A DNA stretch of 64,000 nt, taken from NCBI GenBank assembly GCA_963422465.1, contig OY730169.1, forward strand, positions 2,542,001 to 2,606,000, read 5' to 3'. The translations under genes and the position numbers were made by a program. Each line of letters begins with the position of its first letter. The stretch's first letter is position 1. A model generated the notes under the pieces. That model ran no database searches. It had not been told where the DNA came from and worked only from the letters and a program-made list of their open reading frames with translations. Below, one piece after another: positions 21,335 through 34,080 of this stretch. This DNA is from Lichina pygmaea (taxonomy: Eukaryota; Ascomycota; Lichinomycetes; Lichinales; Lichinaceae).

Positions 21335-22047
21335 GCTGTGAGGGAACGGCGCGGGCGCTCCTAGAAGCAGTGGACACCCCTCGGCAGCATGCGAAATGCT
21401 ATGAAAAATGTTGGAGGCTGAATTGGATCTGCAGACAGGCCTGACGCCTTTGGGGGGATTGGAGCGACGTGGAGACCGGAAACGCGGTGCGGATCCTTGA
21501 GAGACGCTGCCTGTCATCAGCCTGACGGACCTCGTGCCAAGGGATTTTGGCATGTGAAGCCCCGTACCTAGCCTGTTCGGCTGCTGGACCCCGCCTAGGA
21601 CGATTCGGTACGAGATATGCGGCTCCGGGTGTGGAGAAGTGATCATCTGCAAGGACTGTTGATATTCAACAGCTCCCGACCGTGCGAGAGCACGGTCCGT
21701 GGTGAATATCTCGACGGTGGTTGGTGGAATCTCGCCGGCTTCGTCAAGAAAATCATGGAAAAGGAAAGAAACGTCAACAGACTTGGAGGGCCCGGGCCGA
21801 CGTCATCCGACACGTGCGGAGCGGAATACCTTTCGGCCGAACATCAGTCACGTGGATCACCTGGTGTACAGTACGGTAGGAGTACGTACCTCGTACGGAA
21901 GTACGGAAGTACGTCGCACCCGCGTTGGTCTTTCGCGTCGCGGGGACCTCCTGCGCCGTCGCGACAACTGATGTTCAGGCCTCAATCGTTGGTTAAAGCA
22001 TCACACAGCGGCAGTAGACCCACGATATCGGTCAAGAAGCACTCGAA
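21335..22047. promoter_or_regulatory. shared divergent promoter region of GPC1-like and SMC1
   Basis: 713 bp between the two start codons. It contains GTACGTAC/TACGGAAGTACG repeats at 21880-21920. No TATA box stands out on either side. Confidence 0.4.
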
Positions 22048-25000
22048 ATGGGGAAGTTGATTCGCTTGGAACTGTTCAGTACGGAGTCTCACTTGCCCTC
22101 TCGGGTTTGTTTCTGCCTGCTCGACTGGACTGACGTGACGGACAGACTTCAAGTCCTACCGTGGACACCATACTTTACTCTTCGGCGACTCGTACTTCAC
22201 TTCCATCATCGGCCCCAATGGCTCGGGCAAGTCCAATTCGTAAGACGCGTTTCCCTCGGCTTGGGCGCGAGCTTCGTTCGGCTGACAGAGGTCTGTCCGC
22301 AGCATGGACGCCATCTCGTTCGTCCTTGGGATCAAGTCGTCGCATTTGCGCTCCGCTCATCTCCGTGATCTCGTCTACCGCGGCCGGGTTCTGCGCAAGT
22401 CCAGGGTCAATGGAGATGGATCCGCGACGGCGCTGGTGGAGAATGGCCTCGCCAACGGAGATGCGCAGCAGGGTGAAGGGGATGAAGTTGATGTCGACGG
22501 CGGTGTCTCCCAAGCGACTGGCACCCAGATGGAGCGCAACGACCCCAAGACGGCTTCCGTCATGGCAGTATACGAAGACGATGCTGGCGAGGAGCAGCGG
22601 TGGAAGCGGTCGATCACGGCTCAGGGCGCGAGCGAGTACCGCATCAACAACAGAGTCGTCACGGCACAGCAGTACAACCAAGCGCTCGAGGCGGAGAACA
22701 TCCTCATCAAGGCGCGCAATTTTCTGGTCTTCCAGGGAGATGTCGAGGCGATCGCGTCTCAGTCGCCAAAGGACCTCACCAGGCTGATCGAGCAGATCTC
22801 GGGCAGTCTCGACTGCAAGGCCGAGTACGAGAGGCTGAGGGAAGCAGCCGAGCAGGCGACCGAAAACCAGAATGACCATCTCAACAGGCGTCGGGCCATC
22901 AACTCGGAGGTGAAGCAGTATCAAGAGCAGAAGAGAGAGGCCGAGAGCTACGCCAAGAAGGCCAAGGAGCGCGATCAGGCCATCGTCACGCATGTGCTCT
23001 GGAAGCTCTTCCGCTTTCAGCAGGTCATGGATCAGTCCAGCGTCGAGATCCAGAGACATCAGGAAGAGCTGAAGGAATTGGAGCGGGGACTAGAGTCCTA
23101 CGAGAGCCGATTGGAAGACGCCCGGAAAGACCAGGCCAGGCCGGCGAGGGAGGTCACCAAGGTCGAGCGAGGCATGAAGGAGAGGCAGAAGGAGATCGAG
23201 GAGCAGGAGAACGGCCTGGTCCCCGTCGACGAGAAGATCGCGATCACGGAGCGCAGCGTCAAGAGCTACTCCGCGAAGATCGTCGAGATCTCCAGGGAGG
23301 AGGACGCGCAATCGAGCATCGTGAACAGGCTCGGCAAGGACCTCGATCTGGTGGGAAAGGCGCAGGCGAAGTGGGAAGCCGACTGGCAGAAGGCCGCCCG
23401 CAGCGAAGGTCGTGCGCTCGGCGACGGCGACCTGCAAGAGTACAAGAGGCTCAGAGAGCGGGTGCATGCGGCGTCGTCGGCGGACGAGGGCAAAGTAGAC
23501 ACCCTGGCCCGTCAGCTGAAGACCGAGGAGGAAACGGTGAGCAGCCTCCGCGGCAGGCTGGATTCGGCGCAATGGCAGGTGCAGAAGCTGGACGAGGAGA
23601 TCAAGGAGCTCTCCGGGCGGCGCGATCTCACGAGGGATCGCGTCAAGAACGCGGTCGACGAGATCAACGCGAAGAAGAAGGAGCTCAACGCCCTGACGTC
23701 GGAGCGGCTCCGCACGGCTCGGATGCAGACGGAGCTCGACGAGAAGCTCCAAGACACGTTGAAGGGGCTGCTCGAGGCCGACGACGGCCGAAGGCAGAGC
23801 GAGCGAGAGAGACGCATCCGGGAGACCGTCGCCGGTCTGAAGCGGATCTATCCCGGTGTCCGCGGTCGCCTGGGCGAGCTCTGCAGGCCGAAGCAGAAGA
23901 AGTACGGCGACGCGGTCAGTACGGTGCTGGGCCGTCACTTCGACTCGATCGTCGTCGACACGGAGAAGACGGCCAAGGACTGCATCCAATATCTCCGCGA
24001 TCAGCGTGCCGGCCAAGCGACCTTCATCCCGCTGGACTCGATCCAGGTCAAGACGCCGAACACGAACCTCAAGGGCATGCATGCGCGGATGCGGATGGCC
24101 ATCGACACGATCGAGTACGACAGCGCCTTCGAACGGGCGATGCTGTACGCATGCGGCAACGCCGTCGTCTGCGACGACCTGTCCGTCGCCAAGTACATCT
24201 GCTACGAGAGGGGCGTCGAAGCCAAGGCCGTGACGCTGGAAGGGACCGTCATCCACAAGGGCGGTCTCATCACCGGCGGCCGCGGTCCCGGGCAGCAGAA
24301 CTCCAGGAGATGGGGGGACGCCGAGGTCGAGGACCTCCAGAGGATCCGAGACGACCTGCTGGCCCAGCTCGCGGCGTTGCCCAAGGACGGCAAGCGCAGG
24401 GTCGCCGAGGAGACCCTCCAGGGCGAGCTTACGGGCCTGGAGCAGTCGGTCGCCTACGGCAAGGAAGAGCTCAAGGGATTCGAGAGGAACATCGAGAGCA
24501 AGAAGAAGGAGCTGACCTTTGGGAAGCGGCAACTCGCCGAGGCGCAAGAGAAGTTCGAAGAGAAACATCAGCGGGTACTCCGTCTACGGGCCGAGGTCGA
24601 CGAGATACAGGAGGCCGTTCGCACGGTCGAAGACGAGGTGTTTGTCGACTTCTGCCGACGGCTGGGCTACAAGGACATCCGAGAGTACGAGGTGCAGCAG
24701 GGCTCGAGAGAGCAAGACGCGGCTCAGCGGCGGCTCGAGTTCACGATGCAGCGGAGCAAACTGGAGAGCCAGTCGAGCTTCGAACGCCAGCGGCTGCAGT
24801 CGACGCAGGATCGCATCCGGCGGCTCAAGGAGAAGTCGGAGAGCGACGAGAGCCTCCTCGCGGAACTGCAGGCGGAGAAGGAACGGATCGAGGTCGAGCT
24901 GCAGTCGACGAGCGAGGAGCTCGACGAGCTCAAGGGGCGACTGGACGAGGCGAACGAGCGCCACGCGACCAAGGCCGAGAAGGTGGCGGAGCGGCGCCGG

Positions 25001-26864
25001 GAGGTGCAGCGGCGACGGCAGGAGCTAGAAGGCGTGCAGCGCACCGTGGCGGGTCTCGAGGCGGAGGTGCAGCGCAACGCAGCCGGTCGATACGGCCTGC
25101 TACGACGCTGCAAGCTCGAGGACGTTCGCGTGCCCCTGGCCCGGGGGTCGGCCAGCCTCGAGGCGATCCCCGTCGACGAAGCGCTACAGGCAGACCCGGA
25201 CGCGATGGAGATTGACGACGATCCCGAGGCCGAGGCGGTACTGGAGCAGAATCTGTCGGACTTTGGCGTGCGAGTGAACTTTGACGGTCTGGACGACGAA
25301 TTGAAAGAGGTTTGTTGTTAATTTTATCCCCTTCCTCACCGGGTCCTCCTTCCTTCCCTCCCTGCCTCCCTCCATCTACCCCGTCCCCGAACCCCTCAAT
25401 TCCAAAGAGGCCAAAAACTGACCACCAGGACCCTGATCCCCCCAACAATCAGGATTCCAGCAACGACAAGCTCGACGCGGAGCTCCAAGAACGCATCTCG
25501 ACGTTGGCCGCCGAGCTCGACAAGATGGCGCCCAACGCGCGCGCGATGGAACGGCTCGAGGGCGTCGAAAACAAGCTCCGGGCGACGGAGAAGGAGTTCG
25601 ACCGGGCCCGTCGCGAGGCCAAGCGCGCGCGCGACGACTTTCAGGACGTCAAGGACAAGCGCTTCGATCTCTTCAACCGCGCCTTTACCCACATCTCCGA
25701 ACAGATTGCGCCGGTGTACAAGGATCTGACCAAGTCGGCGCAGATGCCGCTGGGGGGGCAAGCGTGAGTTTGTCTCATCTTTGCACGTCTCATATCCTTC
25801 CCTGCTCCCCCCTCCCTCCTCCTCCATCCCTCCTTCCTTCCCCCACCCCAGACCCCAATCTCACAGCCCAATCTTCATCAAGAACCTAGGCCAGGTGGCT
25901 AACCTATCCCAACACCAACGATTCCTGGAACCATCAGATACCTCGACATCGAAGACACGGACGAGCCGTACCTCGAGGGGATCAAGTACCACGCCATGCC
26001 GCCGCTCAAGCGCTTCCGCGACATGGAGAACCTGTCGGGCGGCGAGAAGACGATGGCGGCCCTGGCGCTGCTCTTCGCCGTGCACAGCTACCAGCCCTCG
26101 CCCTTCTTCGTGCTCGACGAGGTCGACGCCGCGCTCGATAACGCCAACGTCGCCCGCATCGCCGGCTACATCCGCCGCCACGCCGGGCCCGGCATGCAGT
26201 TCGTCGTCATCTCGCTCAAGACCGGCCTCTTCCAGAACTCGGACGCCCTCGTCGGCATCTATCGCGATCAGACGGCCAATTCGAGCAAGGCTCTGACTCT
26301 GGACGTGAGTTGTTTTTTTTCTTTCGTTTATCACTTTCTTTCCTCCTTTCCATTCTTTTCTCGTCTTCCCTCCCCCTCTTTTTTTTTCTTTCTCCTATTC
26401 TCTCACTCTCACTCTCTCCATGAGTCCCCTTGATTCCTTTGCGGCCTTTTGCTTTCTGAGAGAAGAAGAAGGCGGAGATGGGGGGAATGCCACAAGTCCT
26501 CTCTTCTATTCTCCACCCCCCAAACCTCTTTCCCCCCTTCTTCTTCTTCTGTCTGTCTTTGGTGAACAAACAATCCTTTCAACCATCTCCATCGCAGATC
26601 CCAGATATTCAACCCCTTCCCTTCTCCCTTCTCCCTTCTCCCATCCTCTAGTCTTTCTTTATCTTTCTCCGAAGTCTCTTCCTTCTCCCTTCTCCCCTCC
26701 TCTCCTCTTCCTTTTTCTTTCCCTGACTCCTCTTCCAACCCCTCCACACCGCACCCCTCATCCCACCCCTCATCCAACCCCATCAGACCTCCATCCAACT
26801 ATATCGACCACCGACCAGACCACCTCGCTGACATGCACCGTTCCAGCTTCGAAAATACCAATGA
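22048..26864 (+). CDS. SMC1: cohesin subunit SMC1
   Basis: Six exons: 22048-22078, 22146-22239, 22303-25309, 25453-25763, 25938-26304 and 26847-26864, giving 1275 residues. The Walker A motif GPNGSGKS falls at the end of exon 2 and is joined by splicing to MDAISFVLGI. Two long coiled coils flank a hinge (~560-720, YPGVRGRLGELCRPKQKKYG to GGLITGGRGPG). The C-terminal head has the ABC signature LSGGEKTMAALALLFA and Walker B FFVLDEVDAALDN. SMC1 pairs with SMC3 and the kleisin to form the ring that holds sister chromatids together. The last exon encodes only LRKYQ plus stop. The long antisense and +1-frame open frames across exon 3 are codon-bias shadows. Confidence 0.96.
26305..26846 (+). other. 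542-bp pyrimidine-rich terminal intron of SMC1
   Basis: The donor GTGAGT follows ...KALTLD and the acceptor TTCCAG precedes CTT CGA AAA TAC CAA TGA. Splicing is phase 0 and restores the usual LTLD-LRKY ending. Most of the sense strand is C/T runs (CTTTCTCC, CCTCTTCC). It is several times longer than the other introns in this window. Confidence 0.85.
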
Positions 26865-27127
26865 AACGGAGTCTTCTCGTTCTTCCTCGTCATTCCTGAT
26901 CTCGTCCGGTCGTTCCACCTTTGCTGTTTCTTCCTGTTGCACGTACCTGCGTGAAAGCTTAGTCTGTGGCTGCAAGCGTTCTACCGTGTACATGTCTCAA
27001 AAGCTTAGATTCGAAGGATCGCTGGGGGAAACGTTGTTACCAAAACTTGTTACCCTACATGGGAGGACTCAACACCCGGACTAGGACCTTGTGGTCATTT
27101 GTATCTCCCCCCCCCCAAAAAAAAGGG

Positions 27128-28174
27128 CTATGATGCCCTGACTCGGATCAACCGCTCGATACCTCGGCCTTCATCCAGCGCCCATCCTCCATCTCGATCG
27201 AGTTTGAACCTGCCCTTCTTGCCGTTGATATGCAACTTGACGAAGCCGCCACGGGTCCAGACCCTGACCGAGGTCCGCGTCAATCTCCGGATGAGGGCGA
27301 ATAGATGACGAAACGGGGCCGAGAAGATCCTGCGCCTCTCGTATTGCCGCTTCTCCTGCTCGAGACGCAGCTTCTCCGTCGGACGCACCGTGTTGACCGT
27401 CGGTTGCTCGTACAGAGCCGTGCTCAGGCTCACGTCGGCTGGTTTCGCGTCGATGACTCGCGGTTTGAGGAAGGGAAGTGCGAGCATGCGTCGCACCTCG
27501 ACTCGGATGAGCAGACTACGCGGCGAGGTGGTGGTCACCGGCACCGCTGTCATGGTTCGGACGAGTCTGAGATATTCCAGCCCGACTTTGTTAGCCGTGG
27601 AAGGCCCGTCAACAGGATCGAAGCGTACATGTGGACAGCAATCGTCCAAGGGAAGCACCTACCTAGTCGGAGCCAGAATCAAATACGTCCCAACGCACAC
27701 CATGAAGAGGCAGACGCCGCCAAAGGCGACTGGAACCCACGTCGCCAGTCCCTCTGGCGGATATAGATAATGCATGTAGAAGTTCCAGCCGGCGTAGGAC
27801 ATGCAGAAGAACCCAAAGACGTAGGAGCCGATGAAGAAGGCCGTGTGGGGGGGCGCGCGGTAGAGCAGCGTCGGCGACGGTTTCAGGGCCATTGCCTCGG
27901 CGAAAGAGCGGTACGTTCTGGGCACCAGCGTCCCGGCGGGGACCGTCCGGTTGGGGGGTCTCGACGAGACGGGGGATGATCTGGAGGCGGCCGTCTTGGC
28001 CGTGGCGTGTCTCGAGGACTTCAGTCCGGGCATCGATCGATGGAAGAGCCGTTCGGCTCGCGGTGCACGTCGCAGGACGCCCGGTCGCAGTGCGCCCACG
28101 AGTGGTCTGGGCCTGGACGATGCTCCGCACAAGGAGCGGAACACAGCCAGGCGATACAGACAGTAGCAGGACAT
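27128..28174 (-). CDS. predicted mitochondrial inner-membrane protein, two helices, unknown function
   Basis: Exon 1 is 27663-28174 and exon 2 is 27128-27566, with a 96-bp intron (GTAGGT...CTCAG), giving 316 residues. The first ~60 residues are Arg/Ser-rich with almost no acid, a typical presequence. Two hydrophobic helices follow: HTAFFIGSYVFGFFCMSYAG and ATWVPVAFGGVCLFMVCVGT. The matrix-type basic tail carries RRMLALPFLKPRVID, FSAPFRHLFALIRRL, FVKLHINGKKGRFKLDRDGG and WALDEGRGIERL. I recall proteins of this plan across filamentous ascomycetes but know no assigned role. Frames are intact. Confidence 0.8.
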
Positions 28175-29354
28175 TGCGTGTATCGAGCTGGTGGAACGGC
28201 AGCGGTCAGAGGAGGGCCGGATTGCCGAACTCGACGTTCATCTTCGAAGGATCGCAACGAGGGCGTGGTGAAAGTGCGGAGCCGGATTAACATCTCTTCC
28301 GGCCTCTGCGGTCCTGGCCGACGGGGGCGCTGGGGGGCGGGGTCTCCCTACGAGTAGTCGGCACGGGTAAGCCCCAATGCGCCCACTATTTAGGCGGCGA
28401 GTTCTCGGACGTTAGGCTCTTGTGTACGAGTAGTACATACGTACCTCCGGTACATGAGCTACGTACCCCAGTACCGTATTCGTTGGTGCTGGCGCCGGTT
28501 CTTCAGAACTGGGATAGGCGCGAGCCACTATACTACTGGTATTGAGCTGATACACCACGAGGAGCCAGCTTATCTCCAGCTGGCTTTGGCGGACATGACT
28601 GAGAGTTAGGAGGAGGGGTGCTCTGGACGTACTGAAAGGATGAGAGAGGAGGTCTACCCCCAACAGCACAGGTCCTGGTGGTTTGCTCACAGGTATTCAG
28701 ACCTAGCACAACAAGTCAAAACAAGTCGTACCAAAACAGCAGATACCGGTACGGACCCAAATCCCATGATCGACGGAGAGACATGCACCACTTTGTGTCA
28801 CATCGTTCTTTGGCGATGCGGTTGGACCACTTCACTTCGTCGCGGGCTCGGGGAACCCTCAACCAGACCGAGCTCCAGACCGAGTTCATGGGAGACTCGT
28901 TGACAAGGCGGACTTGAGAGATGAGGTTCCAAAAGCACCTGGACACTACATTGACCCGAAAAGAAGACGTCGTGGCAAGCCAGCGTTATCTCCACCGACA
29001 TAACCCTCCCAGACAGAAGACCCCGGGAAAGACTCAGCTGGAGATTTGATAGCTGGCAGAGAAGACAGTATGGTGGAGAAAAGACTGGCGGGCCAGAAAT
29101 GGCTGAGCTGGGGGATGGGCGACAGAGGAGCCGGGTGAGCATAATAGACTGCTAAATTCCCTGGGGGAAGGAGTGTCGGCATTGAAACACGAGAGGTTCT
29201 GCCTGTTTTTATTCCTGGACATCTTCGCTCGATCGCCCACAGGGGTTGGTCAGATATCGATTGATTTCGTCGTTGCTCTGCTGTCTTTTCTTGGTGCTGC
29301 CGTCCATTGTTCTGGTGCCTGTCCTGATATCCTCTTCTAACCAAGCCAATATAT

Positions 29355-29418
<64 letters not shown>

Positions 29419-29960
29419 CTACTCTTCATTTCTTCTACACCAGGCATGGTGAGCAACTCTGAGTTGACACAGTAGGACCGTCTCGGGAGATCTATCTTAG
29501 GCCCTCGACCCGCCGTGTCGGAGGGCAGCTCTTTTGCTTACAAGTAGAGTGGTTTTGTCATCTCAAGTATTGCACGGCCCCCCTTGAATACTAGAGTCTA
29601 CTTGTGTCGCAACATAGTGCATTTTGTGCCAGCTTGAAAAGATCTGCAAAAGACTTTTCACATCTACTTTAGAAGATGTGAAGGGACCTTTTGATGGCAC
29701 TGGGTGGTTACAGTACAGTAGCCGCTCTGATACTCATCGGAGTCGACATACTTCCGAGGTGAAATTTATTTGGGAACCAAGGATCTGCGCACTGAATTCC
29801 TCTAGAAAAGGACGTTCTAACATCCATCGAATCTTAGAGTCCAGAGAGATGGATGGCCGCTATAAGAAAGCAGGCGACTACTAACAAAGCGCAGGTTCGT
29901 GTCATTGTTGAAGAGCACCCGTCTGATTTGTCCAAAACCATTCCTTGTGCCGAACGTCGT
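28175..29960. other. intergenic, no convincing gene
   Basis: Short frames only. It contains GTAC-rich patches (28430-28470) and the CT microsatellite listed separately. Confidence 0.5.
29360..29413. repeat. (TC)n microsatellite, about 27 repeats
   Basis: Uninterrupted TC dinucleotides. Confidence 0.95.
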
Positions 29961-31542
29961 TCATAGAATGAGTCGGCCGGGCTCCAGCTCCAGTATCGTC
30001 TTGAGCCGGCCGAGAAAGGCTTGTGCACGATGCTGCTCGGCCTTGTCGGCCACGCTGACGGCAACGAGGTTCGTGTGGCCCGCGCCGTCGCGGTGGGCAG
30101 CGTCAGGCGGGTCGGGTATCGACCGTCGGCTCCGCTCGTGTCGTGTCGATGGCGCGTGGCCGGTTAGGATATCGTATACGTCCGCGTCGCGGCTTGGCTT
30201 GTCCTTGGGCGAGGGTCCGAGTAGACGGCTCTCCGGGAGCGCCGTGATCTGCGGTACGTAGCGCCCCATGCTCGGCTCCGCGACTCTGTCAAGCCCGAGG
30301 ATCTGGTCAAACAGCTCGTCGCTGTCGATCGAGCTCGTTCTCCTGCTTGACGCGGGCAGATCGCGATTGGCGACGTCGGCGGCACGCGCCAGGAAGGTGG
30401 ACAGCGGCAGAGATATGCCCAACGTTCTGTGGACCCGGTGCTGCACGTGACGGACCTTGTCAAGGGAGATAGGAAGGGCTACGGTTTGCGGTGGTTCCGG
30501 TATCGACGGAGCAGCCGAAGGAGATGAGGACGGCTTGGACTCGGCGGCGGACACTTCGGTCCCTCTTGGCGCAGCCGGCTTGACGTTGCTAAGATCCAGA
30601 TGGCCCAGCTGTGTGACGCGCGCCGATAGCTCAGAGGCATACGATCTGTCGACCGAGCCGAGGTACGCGAGCACGTCACCCTTCAGCAAGCGTCCTCGCG
30701 GACCGGAGGCTGGAATCTTGCTGGCGTCGTCCTCCGACATGCCATGCTGGCGGAGAATGTGTTGCACAGAAGGGTATAGCGGATAGCTGGGCTTTCTGGG
30801 CGTTTGAGCAGGCGGTGACGCATCCCCTTTCGGGGTGTAGGCTGGCGTTGTGGAAGGCTTGGAGGTCGGAGGGGCTTCGGCCTGGCTTTCCGAGGAGGTC
30901 GATTCTGAAATCTTGCCGGCGGTTTCCTCGTGCGGCGAGGCCGGAGCCGAAGGCTCCTCCTTCGGAATAGATAGCGCGCCGAGGTCGTCGTCGGGCTCGG
31001 CAACGACGGCTATTCGAGATCCGACCTTGACAGCTTTGGCGCCGTCGCCTTGCTGCCGGCAACCGTCAGCAGACTCGTACAGCAGAGACGTCGTCACGCC
31101 AGAAGCCGCTGATCGTACCGTGATCTTGGCCATGATCCCATCCTCTTGAGCCTCGACGTCCATCTGGGCCTTGTCGGTCTCGATCTCCAAGAGAACGTCA
31201 CCAGCAGTGAAGGAATCCCCTGAGGTCGTCCAATTGCCCTTGTCAGGCATTGCAGCATCTCGCCATCGCAAGGCTTCACCGGCACCACCCGTACCTTCCT
31301 TGACCTTCCACCGCGCAATGTTTCCTTCGGTCATCGTAGGCGACATTGCCGGCATCGTGAAGTTGCTTGCCGCCATTCGTCGAGCCACCGACCTGAAGCC
31401 TTTCGGTTCCAGTCGTCAGAAGCCGTCGGTCCTCGAGCGCACGAAGAAGGCTCAGGCACAAACCTCGACTCGTCGCCGAGCTACCCCTGCCGCTCCTTGC
31501 CACCGCCGCCGACGCCCTGAGAGCTCTACCGGTCGACGCCAT
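29961..31542 (-). CDS. PDX1: pyruvate dehydrogenase protein X component (E3-binding protein)
   Basis: Exons 31464-31542, 31295-31399, 31119-31219 and 29961-31052, giving 458 residues. Introns of 64, 75 and 66 bp; the second and third lengths are multiples of three and look open if not spliced. A mitochondrial presequence (MASTGRALRASAAVARSGRG) precedes a lipoyl domain (NFTMPAMSPTMTEGNIARWK, then ETDKAQMDVEAQEDG with the lipoylated Lys). After a Pro/Ser/Ala linker comes a peripheral-subunit binding domain (PLYPSVQHILRQHGMSEDDA, ASGPRGRLLKGDVLAY). The C-terminus is short and lacks the E2 catalytic HxxxDG, as expected of Pdx1 rather than E2. It tethers dihydrolipoamide dehydrogenase to the PDH core in the matrix. 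Confidence 0.93.
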
Positions 31543-31989
31543 TGCGAGGATTCTCTTGGGCGAGTGTTCAAGCTGAGCATTTGACGCCCTTGTCCACGTC
31601 CCTATTTCAGTCCAGGCCTTGGCGGCTCGGAGAGATACTGATGAGTCAGCTTGGACCCGACTCGGCAACGATCGGGGCTTGACATGAACGGAAGCATACG
31701 AGGTACGTACGATCACGCATCCTTCAAGTTCCGCGAGTGCTACGTAAAGTGGCTCTGACAAGAATCATCTAGTCATATCACGTACGCTACGTACCCGCCG
31801 TTCCTATACGGAAGTACGAGGGCACGTGGATGGGTACCGTAATACGTACGGAAGTACGTAACTTCCAGTTACGAGTATGCCTCGTACTCTTCGTTGTCCG
31901 CTATACGTACTGTACGTACGTATCGGCCAGATCTATAAAACCGAGGCCGGACTCCGGTAACAGTTTGAAGGGCATCCGCCGTACGTCGT
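31543..31989. promoter_or_regulatory. divergent spacer with GTAC palindromes and a TATA box
   Basis: 447 bp between the divergent starts of PDX1 and the small secreted protein. 31770-31925 is saturated with TACGTA/GTACGG words. TATAAAA at 31934-31940 lies 50 bases before the ATG at 31990 and could serve it. Confidence 0.45.
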
Positions 31990-32421
31990 ATGAGAATCAC
32001 ATCACCAAGGATTCCTTCCACCGGTTCCACCATCATGTTGCCAGCGTTGGGATCGCGTGCCGTCTTTCCGCTCCTCGCCACGCTCGCCCTCACCCTTCTC
32101 CTCAACAGCACGCCGACGAGTGCTACTCCCCTGGTCGTGCCCGCAGCCGAACCTCCAGCAGAACCATTGGGCCTACGGAACGTGTATGGGGACAACCTGG
32201 ACCCCTACTACGGACCAGCGTTCAAATTCTTCAAGCGTGTCCAGGAAGACGGATCCAAAGTGATCAAGCCTGTCCTGGAGCGCGGATCTGAGCTAGTCAA
32301 GCCTCTCCAGGACTACAAAGCAAGGATCTGGGACGAAGCTGAACCAAGGCCCCCGCGGCACCTCAGACCACGCCCAGATCGAGGTCGTCGGCCCATTCCA
32401 ATTCCAAGGAACCCGCACTGA
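31990..32421 (+). CDS. small secreted protein, unknown
   Basis: 143 codons; a second Met at 32035 (MLPALGSRAVFPLLATLALT) gives a cleaner signal peptide, with likely cleavage after TPTSA. The mature part (~95 residues) has no cysteine. It contains DPYYGPAFKFFKRVQEDGSK and a helical KPVLERGSELVKPLQDY, and ends in a Pro/Arg-rich tail. Support is the signal peptide, the upstream TATA box and codon-like composition; I recognise no family. It could be a secreted effector-like or wall-associated peptide, but that is a guess. Confidence 0.5.
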   Translation: MRITSPRIPSTGSTIMLPALGSRAVFPLLATLALTLLLNSTPTSATPLVVPAAEPPAEPLGLRNVYGDNLDPYYGPAFKFFKRVQEDGSKVIKPVLERGSELVKPLQDYKARIWDEAEPRPPRHLRPRPDRGRRPIPIPRNPH

Positions 32422-33674
32422 AATACACCCGTACTCTCTGCGTACATGGTACAAAGAGTGATGGGTGCAAGGAAAGCTGTATGAGCAACAGTGACAAGAG
32501 TGAGGTTAGTTCTTGTATTTCCCCCTTTTCCCCACAATCCACAAGTTGAAACAACAAGGCCATCTGCAAGTCAGATCACCATCATCACCAACTATGAAAT
32601 ATATCTCACATCAGCATAGAAGAATTTCCAACGTGTGTTGCAGAACTGCGACCCATCACGGTCGACCCCCATGGACAGGATCTTGGGGGGCGAGACTGGG
32701 AAGAGTTGTTGCCATGAGAAGGTGTGTGTGAGAAGATGATGGAAGCAGAGGTGTCGTCTGGCTGGAGGCATGACACCTTTGTACTTACGGCGATCCTTGC
32801 CCACTCCACATCCTGGGGACGACAAGGAGAAGGAGCAGGTCGGACGACTCATCGGCTGCCTAGCCACACAGTCGGACATGCCAGACCAGGTGTTCACAAG
32901 TGCTGGCATATGATGTACAATATCGGAACCTCGCATGATCCCCGTCCTCCCCTATCCCTCCACTGTCCAAGCCCTCGCATATTTCCGACTACGGTATGTA
33001 TGCTCAACATACGAGTAGACGAGTAGAGTAGATGCACCGTACAAGAGACGGGAGAGCAGACAAGACAGGAAAGAGGGAGGAAGGCAAGACGAAGAGTGAA
33101 CGGAGCGACGGATCCACGAAATCTAGAGGGATCGACGTCGCAACATAGTCCCTCCTCTGTGTTCGACCGTGAACGCTACAGCGAGCAACGGGAGAAGAAG
33201 ATGAGTGTCACGACTGATAGATTGATCAGGGAGAACTAGCTAATCATCTATATGTAGACACGAAGCTGATGCTTGCCCTAGAGCTGGCAGAAGGCTCTAG
33301 AAGGCACGAGGCGGATCCATGGCGGATCCATGCAGGATCGGCGGCACTGGCAGCGCTATGCGGCAGCAGCAGGATCAACATCAAACACTCTGCGCATTAC
33401 TTACAGCACTTTCCTTTTCCCTTTTCCTTTCCCTTTCTTTCCTTCTCCTTTCCTTGTAACATCAAGAGACTCCTCTGAGAACATGAGTACATTGATGGCC
33501 ATGTTCGCACTTGACAAATCATCCTGTTTCCGATAGTGTGGACCTTTCTCTTGATCGGGTTGCTTGTGCGTACAAGTCAGTGAAATACATATTGTACTGT
33601 TACGTGGGTGTGACTGAGTGCTGCGTACTGCTGTGTGCTGCCCACCATACGTAGGGACTGGACATCATCATCAG

Positions 33675-33713
<39 letters not shown>

Positions 33714-34080
33714 CGAATCAATGGTTGCACTTGTACCAAACACGGTACCTTACATCATACAGGCGCTCACCCTTCTTGGTGCAACGTACTCCGTACGTAT
33801 GATGCCACATGTGCCATCACGTTTTGAACAAGCTTCTTGATTCCGGACTAGCTCCACCAAAGGGTTACGCCCATGGAGCCATCACCGACATCATTCGCTT
33901 CGAATCCATCGACGTTCCTCCCATGGCCCTTTGATCGACCGCCGCAAGACACAGGACGAAGCTCCCGGCATGCCGGTTCTTCCTCGAATATCTCCCGTCA
34001 CCATCCGTGATCCAGTCTTCACGCCCCTCTGCCAGGCACACCCGACGCGTGGCCGTTCAGACACGTACAGAGCCGATCGA
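32422..34080. other. intergenic, no convincing gene
   Basis: Short frames only. CT-rich patches occur at 33405-33460, and the CT microsatellite is listed separately. Confidence 0.5.
33677..33711. repeat. (CT)n microsatellite
   Basis: About 17 uninterrupted CT dinucleotides. Confidence 0.9.

Noticed and set aside
23090-24568. 492-codon open frame antisense to SMC1
   Set aside because: It lies wholly opposite the conserved SMC1 exon and has a Leu/Arg/Val-rich shadow composition caused by GC-rich codon bias.
23371-25215. 614-codon +1-frame open frame inside SMC1
   Set aside because: Arg/Gly-rich frame shadow of the SMC1 coiled-coil exon with no domain.
29961-31542. true E2 dihydrolipoamide acetyltransferase
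   Set aside because: The C-terminal catalytic HxxxDG block is absent and the length matches the E3-binding protein X.
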